Below, piece by piece: positions 32,690 to 43,699 of a stretch of DNA of 64,000 nucleotides. The notes beneath the pieces are model-generated. The model did no database searches, was not told the DNA's origin, and saw only the letters and a list, made by a program, of their open reading frames with translations. Numbering within the stretch: position 1 is the first letter of the stretch; each line of letters starts with the position of its first letter. The stretch covers positions 1 through 64,000 of the forward strand of contig JAFEMH010006928.1 of assembly GCA_022495995.1 (NCBI GenBank). Direction: 5' to 3'. A program made the translations under genes and the position numbers. The DNA comes from Adenophora triphylla var. japonica. Lineage: Eukaryota > Streptophyta > Magnoliopsida > Asterales > Campanulaceae.

Positions 32690-33030
32690 CTATATAATAT
32701 ATAAAAGCAGAAACATTTCAGGCTCATATAGTGAGCCACGTGGAATTCCACATCATCTCTATGTTCACCAATTATCAACTGTCATGTATTACATTCAATG
32801 AAGAGTTTCATTTTAAGATTTGAAATTTAAACTCAAACTTAAATAACTGATCCTTTTTAATTTAATTTCAAATAAGAGTTTTATTTTCAGATTTTTAAAT
32901 TTCAACTCAACTCAATCTAAAATATCTAATTCTTATCTTTAGTTGGGATATCAAAAATCCTTTCTAAATATTTTAAACTCAAAGATAAGAATCCCTAAAA
33001 TAATAATAATTACAATAATTATAATAATAA
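32690..33030 (+). mobile_element. Possible 5' end of another Helitron (fragment)
   Basis: TCTATATAATATATAAAAGC at about 32691 resembles the TC-starting 5' ends of plant Helitrons, followed by CCACGTGG-type sequence. No matching 3' end was found before the next element, so it is truncated or a chance likeness. Confidence 0.35.
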
Positions 33031-34162
33031 TCTACTATATATAATAGCAAATTTTTTTCAAGCTCCAAGAAAATTCCAAGTGGCAAAATATCATTGACCA
33101 ATCTTTCCATCATCCACCAATCACAATCATCAGTTTGAAATTCAATTAGTAAGAAAATAATGAAGCATTCTATAAGAAAATAAATTTAATAGTAAATTAT
33201 CTTTTAATTTTCCATTTTCACGTAATATTTAGTTTATTTTTACTATGATTTTATCGTTATTTTTTCAAAATAAAATCATATCTGATTCAAAACACTTTAT
33301 TCAAAAAAAAAAAGACCTAAGAATTTTTACATAACATTAAAAATATTTTATCTTCAATGTTGTGAACTGTCAACATATTTTTAAAACTTATCTACTTCTT
33401 CAAATTATTTTTAGTTTCACCAATTATTTTTATTTAAAGTAAATTACAAATTAGTAAGTATTGTAAAAAATATTTTCATGACAATGGGAAAATAAAGGTT
33501 TATATTATTTAACACAAACAATTTTAATTGCCTTAAAAAATACTAATTTTAATTAAAAATGTCAATTTGCGTGTCATCTAAAATTGTGAAATTACTATAT
33601 GAAAAGTCTCACAGTTTTAACAAGATTTTTAATTGTAATGTAAATTTATTAAATCATTCCTATTTTATAATGTAAAACATTAAAATATTGAAATCAACAA
33701 TTTTAATTGGTGGATTGACAATAAATGTCATAAAATTGGTTATTCTATTATTTAGGAGAAACTTATTTTTGCATTATTTTTTATTTAGGATCTTAATGCT
33801 ACCATAAAAAATATTCATTTATAAGTTCATACTTAAAATACATAATTTCTAATTTGAAATTCCATATTTATTTATCAATTTTGGAATCTTCATTTCAATC
33901 ATTTAGAAAAAAATCAAGATAGAAATGTTATTGAATTAAAGTAATATATTTATGAAATTTATTTATAAAATAACTTGGGGAAAGATGAATGATTCTCATT
34001 CATTAAAATATTTTTTTATTAATTTTATAATTCATTTTATAAAAAAATTACTGTACGTTTATTTTCCTTGGTATAATTGAAAAGAAATATATGAAAGATA
34101 AAAGATAAAAGAATAAAACAATAGTACCAAAAAATAAAAATAGAGAGAGGAAAATACCATAA
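33031..34162 (+). repeat. Helitron 5' unit A
   Basis: Begins TCTACTATATATAATAGC and ends with an A/T-rich tail ...AGAGAGAGGAAAATACCATAA. Units B and C share its head; unit B shares its tail. No coding capacity. Confidence 0.7.
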
Positions 34163-34739
34163 TCTACTATATATAATAGCATTGACCAATCTTTCTATCA
34201 TCCACCAATCACAATCATCCATTTGAAATTCAATTAGTAAGAAAATAATGAAGCATTCTATAAGAAAATAAATTTCAATAGTAAATTATCTTTTAATTTT
34301 CCATTTTCACGTAATTTTTAGTTTATTTTTACTATGATTTTATCGTTATTTTTTCAAAATAAAATTATATCTGATTCATAACACTTTATTCAAAAAAAAT
34401 AAAGACCTAAGAATTTTTACATAACATTAAAAATATTTTATCTTCAATGTTGTGAACTGTACAACATATTTTTAAAACTTATCTACTTCTTCAAATTATT
34501 TTTATGAAATGTTATTGAATTAAAGTAATATATTTATGAAATTTATTTATAGAATAACTTGGGGAAAGATGAATGATTCTCATTCATTAAAATATTTTTT
34601 TATTAATTTTATAATTAATTTTATAAAAAAATTACTATACGTTTATTTTTCTTGGTATAATTGAAAAGAAATATATGAAAGATAAAAGAATAAAACAATA
34701 GTACCAAAAAATAAAAATAGAGAGAGGAAAATACCATAA
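34163..34739 (+). repeat. Helitron 5' unit B (internally deleted)
   Basis: Same head and tail as unit A but lacks about 50 bp after the head and about 500 bp in the middle (junction near 34503). Identity to unit A is high in the shared parts. Confidence 0.7.
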
Positions 34740-35671
34740 TCTACTATATATAATAGCAAAAGTTTTTCAAGCTCCAAGAAAACTTCAAGTGGTACAATAT
34801 CATTGGCCAATCTTTCCATCATCCACCAATCAAAATCATCCATTTGAAATTCAATTAGTAAGAAAATAATGAAGCATTCTATAAGAAAATAAATTTCAAA
34901 AGTAAATTATCTTTTAATTTTCCATTTTCATGTAATTTTTAGTTTATTTTTACTATGGTTTAATCATTATTTTTGCAAAATAAAATTATATCTGATTCAT
35001 AACACTTTATTCAAAAAAAAAAAAAAAAAAAAGAACACTTAAAAATTTTACATAACATTAAAAATATTTATCAATGTTGTGAACTATACAACATATTTTT
35101 AAAACTTATCTACTTCTTCAAATTATTTTTAGTTTCACCAATTATTTTTATTTAAAGTAAATTACAAATTAGTAAGTATTGTAAAAAAAATTCATGACAA
35201 TGGGAAAATAAAGGTTTATATTATTTAACACAACCATTTTTAATTGCCTTAAAAACACTACCAATTTTAATTAAAAATGTCAATTTGCGTGTCATCTAAA
35301 ATTGTGAAATTACTATATGAAAAGTCTCACAATTTTAACAAGATTTTTAATTGTAACATTAATAGATTAAATCATTCCTATTTTATAATGTAAAACATTA
35401 AAATATTGAAATCAACAATTTTAATTGGTGGATTGACAACATAAGTCATAAAATTGGTTATTCTATTATTTAGGAAAAACTTATTTTCACATTATTTTTA
35501 TTTAGGATCGTAATGCTACCATAAAAAATATTCATTTATAAGTTCATACTTAAAATACATAATTTCTAATTTGAAATTTCCTATTTTATTTATCAATTTT
35601 GGATTCTTCATTTCAATCATTTAGAAAAAAATCAAGATAGAAATGCTATTGAATTAAAGTAATATATTTAC

Positions 35672-36451
35672 ATTGAAGATGTTCTTGATCTTGGCCAGAC
35701 TATACCTTTTCACGAAGGGGGTTACATTGAAGATGTTTTTGAAAAAGCAGAGATTGTTAAAGAATTCCAGTTTGTTAAGTGGATGGAGTATAACTGTGAT
35801 AATGAAGACGGTCGACATTTGTAATACTGTGAATTCTCGAGGTATTTTGTGTGGATAAAAAATAAACGTGAATGGCGCCACAGGAAAGATAGTCGATTTG
35901 CAATTGGAAGGATATATCATATGCCGGTCAGCTGTGGGGAATTGTACTACTTGAGGATTATGTTGAATCATAAAGCCGATTGCAAAAATTTTGAAGATTT
36001 GAGAACCGTTTATCATGTTGTCTGTAAGGACTTTAAATCAGCTTGCTATGCCTTGGGTTTGTTAGATGACGACAAGGAATATCTCGATGCAATAAAAGAA
36101 GCAGCTGGTTTGAAAATGTCTGTAGCCTTAAGGAGACTATTTGTTGTCCTATTACTGTCTAATTCCATGACTATGCCGCACGAGGTATGGGATAAGACTT
36201 GGGAGGAACTTTCCGATGACATGGAATACAATTATAGGAAACTGCACAATAATCCGGGTAAGTTTATCATCTTTAAATCTAATATAGGTTTTCATTTAAT
36301 ATTACATATATTTAGTCATGGACAATTATATGTTGCTCTTTCTAGAGTAACTACAAGGAAAGGACTTAAAGTGCTTATATGTAATAGTCATGAACAGTCA
36401 GATGACACGACTACAAATGTTGTGTACAAAGAAGTTTTTGACAAGTTGTAA
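35672..36451 (+). pseudogene. Helitron Rep/helicase, internally deleted
   Basis: The upstream part (from about 35672; open from 35849) has YFVWIKNKREWRHRK, IGRIYHM...GELYYLRIMLNH, RTVYHVV and a GLLDDDKEYLDAIKEA block, all typical of the region just before the PIF1-like helicase in plant Helitrons. It then jumps at about 36260-36315 to the extreme C-terminus, SHGQLYVALSRVTTRKGLKVLI. The Walker A and B motifs are lost. Compared with the longer copy at 43905-46070, the deletion runs from the first intron to the SHGQLYVA motif. A stop at 36449-36451 ends the frame. Confidence 0.85.
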
Positions 36452-36523
36452 TATATTACATAAAATTATCTCATTAATTTTTGAATTGTATTTACATTTA
36501 ACTTTTACCTCAGTGTTTTATCC

Positions 36524-36553
36524 CCTGTCGGGGACCGACAGGTTACTCACTAG
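36524..36553 (+). terminator. Helitron 3' end: hairpin plus CTAG
   Basis: CCTGTCGG-GGA-CCGACAGG, then TTACTCA, then CTAG and a T outside. This is the rolling-circle termination structure known for Helitrons. Confidence 0.8.
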
Positions 36554-37510
36554 TAACAAATTAGCAGCAAAAGTAAATCAAAATATGACGTGAGTGCTAT
36601 GATTTTAAAATAATAAAATTACATGTATTCACAAAAATTGAATGATTGATCCTTAAAATATATATATTTTTTGTTTGCTTAAAAATGATATAATGACGGT
36701 TACAAGATCCTTTTTTCTTTGTTCGCGCAATTTTCATTTTTTTTGTTTTGAGAAGGGTTATGTTCGTAAAATAATATCTAATTTTTAGCAGTAATTATTA
36801 TCTATTTTATAAAACTTACTGAGTTATATTTTTATTTTTATGCATATAACTCATTTCATTCATTTGTTTTTTGAATTAAAAATGAGAAGAAAAAATACAG
36901 ATATATCAATAGTTTCGTTCATAAATTAACCTAAAATTATTGGTCAAAATATCTCCGTATCAATAACAAAAAAAACATGTATATCATTTCAAGATAAATG
37001 GAGTAATAGAATTAGGATTCATATGTTTTGTGTATAAATATGAGTTATCTATCGTAAAATCACTAGAATCTTCTAAATGATAAATTTTTGTTCACTTAAA
37101 ACCAATGATTAAGTTTCATTCACTCTAAAAACAGTGATTAAGTGTCGCTTACTGTAACAACGATAATTAATTGACACTCACTATAACAACAATTATTAAG
37201 TGTCACTCAATATATGGCCCTAGGAACAAACCTAAACCTTGAAGGAGAAGAAATCCTGAAATTTAAACAAAAGAGGCCCGACCTAAGAATTCGTCCATAA
37301 AAATAATATTTGAGTTTTGATCAATTAAATTCTGAATTTCAACATCAAGTACATGAGAGAAATAACTCACTTAATTCCATGGATACAGGTACCGAAATCA
37401 ATCAAAACATCAAATTTTAACTATTTTCAATGCTTATGCCGCTTCCATATTTATTATTTTATAATTTTTAATATCATATTATACTTCAACATAACTCAAT
37501 AATTCTACTA
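36554..37510. other. AT-rich stretch inside the outer Helitron
   Basis: Contains a run of short repeats with AAGTGTC(A/G)CT(C/T)A (about 37080-37210). No coding domain recognised. Confidence 0.5.
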
Positions 37511-38226
37511 GATTCAGGTAGGGTTGTAAACGAATCGAATCGAATCGAATATCATCGTATTCGATTCGTATTCGATTCGTATTCGAATAGTAAAGTCGAT
37601 TCGTATTCGTATTCAATTCGTATTCGAATATAAAAATTGATTCGTATTCGATTCGAAATTGATATTCGAATTATTTGATTCGATTCGAGTATTCGATTTG
37701 AGGCCCAATACCAAGCCCAGCCCAATATCCGAACCAGCCCAATATCCGGCCCAGCCCAATGATGAAGCCGCCTGGGAGTGGGAAAATGGGAATGGGAGTG
37801 GGAGAATAAAGATTGGGCTTAATATTAATTTACATCCACTGTGTAAGGAATAATATTAATTTACATCCGCCTGGGAGTAAGGTATATTGACAAATATTTC
37901 AAGCAGTTCAAAGAGTTCAAAGAGCAGCACATGTTTTAAATACAATCATCCAAGCAGTTTCATAAAAAAAAACCTCAAAAGACATCAATATTCAGTAACC
38001 AATATTCAGCAAGGCAAAACAAGGCAAAACAGCAACACTAAGCAAGGCAACAAAGAAGAAGATTCTCAAGAAGAAGGCAACATGCAACAGGCAACAGCAA
38101 GGCATCCAATTCAGATTCGTAATATGACATGAATCGGCTCTTCCTCCTCCTAAATAAAAATAAAATAAATTAGATATCAATTTTATTGTTATAATCATGA
38201 AAACATGGAAATATCTCAAATGAATT

Positions 38227-38542
38227 TTAAAAAATAGAACTCACATGTGACATAAGCGGCTTTTTGATCCCATGAAGTTGGCGAACCCAATCTGCTCCAC
38301 AAATCAAAACTTGTACCATATCAGAAGTTAATCTTGAACGATAAGGATCCAACACTCGAGTTCCTGCACTAAAAGTGGCCTCTGATGCCACACTACTAAT
38401 AGGAATAGCTAAAACATCACGAGCTAACTTGGATAAAATATTAATTGTACATTTAATATGTAATATTTACCTCATGATCTTCCACAAAAATGTCGTCCAC
38501 GTGAAGTTGAGGTGTTTGCTCTATTGCATTTGAGCTATCCAT
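38227..38542 (-). pseudogene. hAT transposase remnant (dimerisation domain)
   Basis: The minus-strand C-terminal hAT dimerisation domain is intact in one frame: SKLARDVLAIPISSVASEATF, then FSAGTRVLDPYRS, then MVQVLICGADWVR. It is about 65 codons between about 38432 and a stop near 38227. Upstream, a short frame from ATG at 38542 (MDSSNAIEQTPQ...) ends at a GT donor near 38470. It could be spliced to the domain, giving a product of about 90 aa without the DDE catalytic core or a BED zinc finger. Whether it is expressed is unknown. Confidence 0.8.
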
Positions 38543-39621
38543 TCTCTACATGAACAGTTAACATACAACAAATAATTAGAAATGGAGGTGGGACTGAAGT
38601 TGAATAAACAAAAATCCACATTCAGTAAGGTGCTGCAAATAATTGTTGGTATTATCAAGAATTGCTTCAGAATAAGAATTGCTTCAGAATCTCATGATCA
38701 TGCTTGTGGAAAAAGAGGAATTTCATAATCTTCAGTAATGAATTGTAAGCAATAAAGAAAGAAACACACAATTTCACAACACATCAAACCAAGTAACATG
38801 TTTAAGTGGAGCCAAGAATAAAAGCCTGGTGTCTTGTATCAAATGAAAACTCAAACAGTCTTTGTTGTAGCATACAGTAAAGAGAAGTCATCATATGAAT
38901 ATTTTTGATTAGGAAACATAGCCGAAGTAAAGAAGTATAGCCCACCATTACATTAGTATAAAGTCCAGAAATTCAAGAATAGATAATTGTTGTGAGAGCC
39001 CTCACATTAGTTATTTCCTAAAGCACAAATGTAATGGGAAGCTGAACAACTAATCAACTATTATTTGGAAAGAGCACAATTAAGCAGGTCAACTCCATTA
39101 AAGATTAGTTATTTCCTAAACTACTTCATTTCAGTAATAATTTCATGGTATAACAACTTCTAATAAACAGTTTTCCAATAACTCAAACCATGTGTCCTTA
39201 CACGATGTTCCTCATTCCCACTGTCATTGATTTCCAAAAAATGAAATTGAATAAAGAAGTAGCCACCATAGACAAACAGAAAAAATAAACTGAGGTTACA
39301 GAATACTTTTTTGAAACTAAAGATTCGAAAAAATAAACTGAGGTTAAAGAAAGAAAATAATGCACGCTTACACGAGTTTGGAGACGATGCCTTGGGAGGG
39401 GGCTTGAAGGGAAATCACCGGCGAGGCGAGGCGAGGCGAGGCACCGGCGAGGTGAGGCGGCGCCGGCGAGGTGAGGCGAAGGTGAAGGGATCGGTCAGTG
39501 TGAGCCTGTGAGAGGGAGCGCCGTTCAGTTCTCTACTTCTCTTCTCTGTTCTCTCTGCGGTTAGGGTTAGAAAAAATTATAAAATAGATTTCATTATATA
39601 TATATAATTATTAATTAATAT

Positions 39622-39698
<77 letters not shown>

Positions 39699-39711
39699 AT
39701 ATTTATATATA
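39622..39711. repeat. (TA)n microsatellite in the hAT element
   Basis: Long TA run with a few interruptions. Confidence 0.95.
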
Positions 39712-39929
39712 TATATTATTCGAATAGTATTCGCGAATACTCGAATCGAATATCGTGATTTATTATTCGTATTCGTTTACTAATCGAATCAATATAAAGA
39801 TTCGAATTCGAATTCGAATTCGAAATTTTCGAATACGAATACCGAATACTCGAATCGAATATCGAATCGAATCAAAAAAGTTCGCTTCGTTTACAACCCT
39901 AGATTCAGGGAGAATTTTATCACAAAATA

Positions 39930-41056
39930 AATTGCCAATAAAGGAGGAAATTAAGGCGAGAATATCGCGAAGTAATAGGAAACAAAAGATGAAGGAAATT
40001 GCACAACAAAGCACAGGTATGGCTAAATAGATTAGCTGTGAAATATAATTGTACTTTAAGAGAATTTTGTTTGCTTTAACTTGGAATATTAAAATATAGT
40101 ACATTGAATACTTAATGCTTTTAAAAAATCAATTACATTTTGGGTTGTTTTACATACGCAGCGTATTGGGATATTGGAGATGCAGATTATGAATGTGATC
40201 ATTGTCATGCTTTATTTTGGTACGAAGAAAGGACTCCAAAGAACAAGCCAACGATGAAGCCAAAATTTTGATTATGTTGCATGCATGGTCAAGTACAAAT
40301 TCCTCCATTGAAACATCCACCTAAATTGCTGCGTGATCTTTTAGAGAAAAATCACGAAAAAAACAAAAATTTTATGGATAATATACGTGCCTACAACATG
40401 ATGTATGCATTCATGTCGATGGGGGGACGATTGATAGGAGCGTAAATCAAGGAAGAGGTCCTAATGCATTTAAGTTGGGAGGTCAGAATGTTCATCTAAT
40501 CAGATCACTATTGCCCAATGAAAGAGCCCCCCACAATTCGCGCAATTATATATATATGACACCGATAACGAAGTTACAAACAGAATAAAAGATATTAGGT
40601 ACTTAACTTTAATAATGTACGTTATCATTATGTGCTTTATGTATATATCATGTGAAATATCTATTTATGTTATATTACTTGACTTCAAATGAACAGTAAA
40701 CATAATTCTTCAGACTTCAATAACTCCTTTTGTAGCGGACTTGAGAAAAATGGTTGATGAAAATAACCCGTATGCAAAGATTTACAGAGTAGCTGCATAA
40801 CATATTTCATTGAGAAATTCCAGTGAGATAAAGCTTCGACTCATAGGACAACGATACAAGGATGGAAGAATGTATAATTTTCCAACGACTTCTGAAGTGG
40901 CAGCTCTTATCGAGGGTGATATTGAAGATGCACTTGATGTTAGAGACGTTATGGTTGAGAAACAGTATGGTGTACTAAAACAGAACTATATTTTCTGGGT
41001 AATTTGTAATATGTCTCCTTCGTGTTTTCTGATTTATCTCTGTTCCCATTGCTAAG
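39930..41056 (+). pseudogene. Helitron replicase N-terminal region
   Basis: Exon start region 39930-40016, a GT-AG intron 40017-40161, then AYWDIGDADYECDHCHALFWYEE with its CxxC, GQVQIPPL, NIRAYNMMYAF and, in other frames, the QLYIYDT-like region. From about 40740, FVADLRKMVDENNPYAKIY is followed by LRLIGQRYKDGRMYNFP and EVAALIEGD. These are the ordered motifs of the Helitron-like N-terminal domain. Stops (for example the TGA after KPKF at about 40269) and frameshifts make it dead. The central Rep HUH nuclease motif is not visible here, so that part is lost or beyond recognition. Confidence 0.8.
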
Positions 41057-41391
41057 CTCGAGCATCTTATTTCTCTCAAATCAATCATATGATATTTTCG
41101 TCTATCTAAAAAAAGAAGTATTTTTGATTGACCCAATTCTAGATCATCTTCTGAAATCGTTCCCATCGCTATTACAAAACCGTAGATGAGGTTTTCATCT
41201 CATACGGCTCCTCGAAGGTCACAAATAAATTATAAAATGTAGGTGTGTCATAAGGGTCCGATCAAGCTTGCATCGGATCCTAAGGTACTACCAATAGTAA
41301 GTGGGAGTAGTTCACCCAAAATATCCTAATTATGCTCCAGCAGGCATAGTGTTATGCTATACATTAAAGATGAAGGCAATGCTTGGTTTTT

Positions 41392-41762
41392 TTCTGTTTT
41401 GTGTCTGATAATGACGTCCATAGGTTTGCTTCAATTTTCTTCTTTTGTTATGGTATAGAATGAGTATATGTAATGGCCAAATGCTTATTCCTATCATCGT
41501 ATTATCTATTCTCTATTTTACTTGACAAAAAGGTGAGTGTGTATCTTGTTTTCCTTTGTGCCAAGGAAGTGTTGGTGGTGAGTATGTATTTATTATAGCT
41601 CTTTCCAATGATTCTTGGCCATTCTCACTTTATGGATAAATAACCTTGACTTCTCTTCTCTTCACATGGTTTTCAAGAAAATGCATTCTAATTTATCAGT
41701 GCAACTTCTTAAATACGATAATTGTTTCAAGCAGTATGGAAGTGAGTTCACATTCTATGACT
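41392..41762 (+). repeat. Direct repeat, first copy (about 371 bp)
   Basis: Almost the same as 43326-43699. The last part resembles the coding start MHPNLSVQLLKYD of the downstream copy, but here it leads into unrelated sequence. Confidence 0.85.
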
Positions 41763-43325
41763 TCTCTTCTCTTCACACCGGTCAGTGAAACAATGTGTGA
41801 ATATAATATTTGACGGATCATTATCAAATTGTGATTTGATAACTCAAATAAATCAATTTGAATATTCGAAATTATCCTGTTGAAATTCATGTCCTTAATT
41901 TACCTTTGCCAATATAACTCTTTCATCGCCTCTTTTTGGCTTGACACCAGTTATAGCTACACTATCACCTCTCCCGCACCTCCCCTATGCACCCCTCTCC
42001 CTAATTGTCTTTTCGATTTGAATTAGCGGCCTCAAACCCTACTGATTCCTTCACATCTTTAGTTCGATTTCATCCGTCGTTCTGCACTCATCAACAAGGT
42101 ACTCTCTATGTATGCATTCGTGGTAGGTTAATTGTAGTTTGATTTCACTTAATTTTGGGATCGTATAAGGGACACTGCAATGAAAATTTTTGTTGGCCTT
42201 TTTTTGATTCATTGAAATTTATATTGAAATAGTTATTAGTCTGAGTTCTTCACACACCACATCACAATTCTTTCGAGTTTATTGTAAAATTATACTCACT
42301 TTGTCCCAAAATAAATGTCGTACTTTTTTTATGTTAATGCGAATGAATTTTGATCAATAATTTTATGTTAATTAACTTAATCTAAAATTATTACTCAAAA
42401 TTACTTCGTACAATTATAAAAAAAGTGTGATATTTATTATGGGACAGAAGGACTATGCGAATGATATATATCTCTGATTCTACTTCATCAGTTCATCCTT
42501 AAATATATTTCTTCTAAAATAAAACTTCTCAAGGATTCCAATCTCTCTCATCCTCTCTTTGAGAATAACTTTTTTTGTTGTTATATTGAATACTGTTTAA
42601 TTGTACGTTCACTTAACATATGTATATTTTTAGGTAATGATTTTAGAGACGACTTCCATCTTTCAGTTACTTTGCGTGCTACAGTGAACAACTAAGCTTG
42701 TAGTAGTGAACAATAACTGTCAAGTTTCCCAAACTGATATGGTTGCATTGTTATACTCTGACGATACTCTGAAAGTCTAAAGATCAACTTTATTAATTTA
42801 ATTTGATATGGTATTCTCTGGAAGTTGATTTATTAGTTGGTAAGGGGTTGCATGGGCAAGCAGGGAGTGTTTGGTATGATTTTACATTGTCGGTCCATCC
42901 TTCAACAGCCTGAACATTTAGAGGCTTGAGATATGTTATAAGACATCCTTGAGTTTTAAAGAGTAAGAAGCCCATTTTTGTTGAGGATGAACCTGAACTT
43001 TTTATCTCATAATTTCTTCTTGCATAAGGAAAACTTATAGCGAGCAGGTCTGTATTTTATAATCAAGATCAATTTTGCATTGTTATAGTATGAGTATAAG
43101 TTGACATCAAACAACTCAATTATAATGATTAGAGTTATGAATTCATCTATGTAATTTATGTAGTAATTTAAGTGTTTGGGAATGTTAAGTAGGCTTCAAT
43201 GGATATTTGAATTACATGAATGTTAGGTTAATGTATCCATCACATGTATTTTAGGCTTTATGTTTGGCTAATACAACGTGTGAAGGAATGTAGGCTTTGT
43301 AGATATAACTAGATATTGTTATTAC
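41763..43325. other. Segment between the direct repeats, not recognised
   Basis: Contains a MITE (42295-42453). A CT-rich stretch followed by ...CATCAACAAGGTACTCTC (about 41900-42110) looks like a plant 5' UTR with a splice donor. It could be a captured host-gene piece, but no coding similarity is recognised. Confidence 0.4.
42295..42453. mobile_element. Stowaway-like MITE, 159 bp
   Basis: CTCACTTTGTCCCAAAATAA... and ...TTATGGGACAGAAGGAC with TA on both sides. The terminal repeats are more eroded than in the other MITEs. Confidence 0.7.
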
Positions 43326-43699
43326 TTCTGTTTTGTGTCTGATAATGACGTCCATAGGTTTGCTTCAATTTTCTTCTTTTGTTATGGTATAGAATGAGTA
43401 TATGTAATGGCCAAATGCTTATTCCTATCATCGTATTATCTACTCTCTATTTTACTTGACAAAAAGGTGAGTGTGTATCTTTTTTTTTTCCTTTGGGCCA
43501 AGGAAGTGTTGGTGGTGAGTATGTATTTATTATAGCTCTTTCCAATGATTCCTGGTCATTCTCACTTTATGGATAAATAACCTTGACTCCTCTTCTCTTC
43601 ACATTGTTTTTCAGAAAATGCATCCTAATTTATCGGTACAACTTCTTAAATACGATAGTCGTTTCAAGCAGTATGGAAGTGAGTTCACATTCTATGACT
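43326..43699 (+). repeat. Direct repeat, second copy (about 374 bp)
   Basis: Counterpart of 41392-41762, continuing into Helitron-like coding sequence (FTFYDYNEPQELPASMKHAY). Confidence 0.85.

Larger units (their letters stand above)
34740..36553 (+). mobile_element. Inner Helitron with both ends, 1814 bp
   Basis: Starts TCTACTATATATAATAGC after A and ends CTAG before T, with a perfect 8-bp terminal hairpin 7 nt upstream of the CTAG. The first 920 bp match units A/B; at about 35670 it switches to Helitron coding sequence. It carries a helicase gene with the ATPase core deleted, so it is non-autonomous. Insertion between A and T without target duplication is as expected. Confidence 0.7.
37519..39901 (-). 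mobile_element. hAT DNA transposon, internally deleted
   Basis: Terminal inverted repeats TAGGGTTGTAAACGAA and its complement, flanked by a perfect 8-bp target duplication GATTCAGG (37511-37518 and 39902-39909). Subterminal regions are packed with CGAAT/ATTCG repeats, likely transposase-binding sites. The remaining coding part lies on the minus strand. It is inserted in the 5' coding part of the outer Helitron. Confidence 0.9.
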
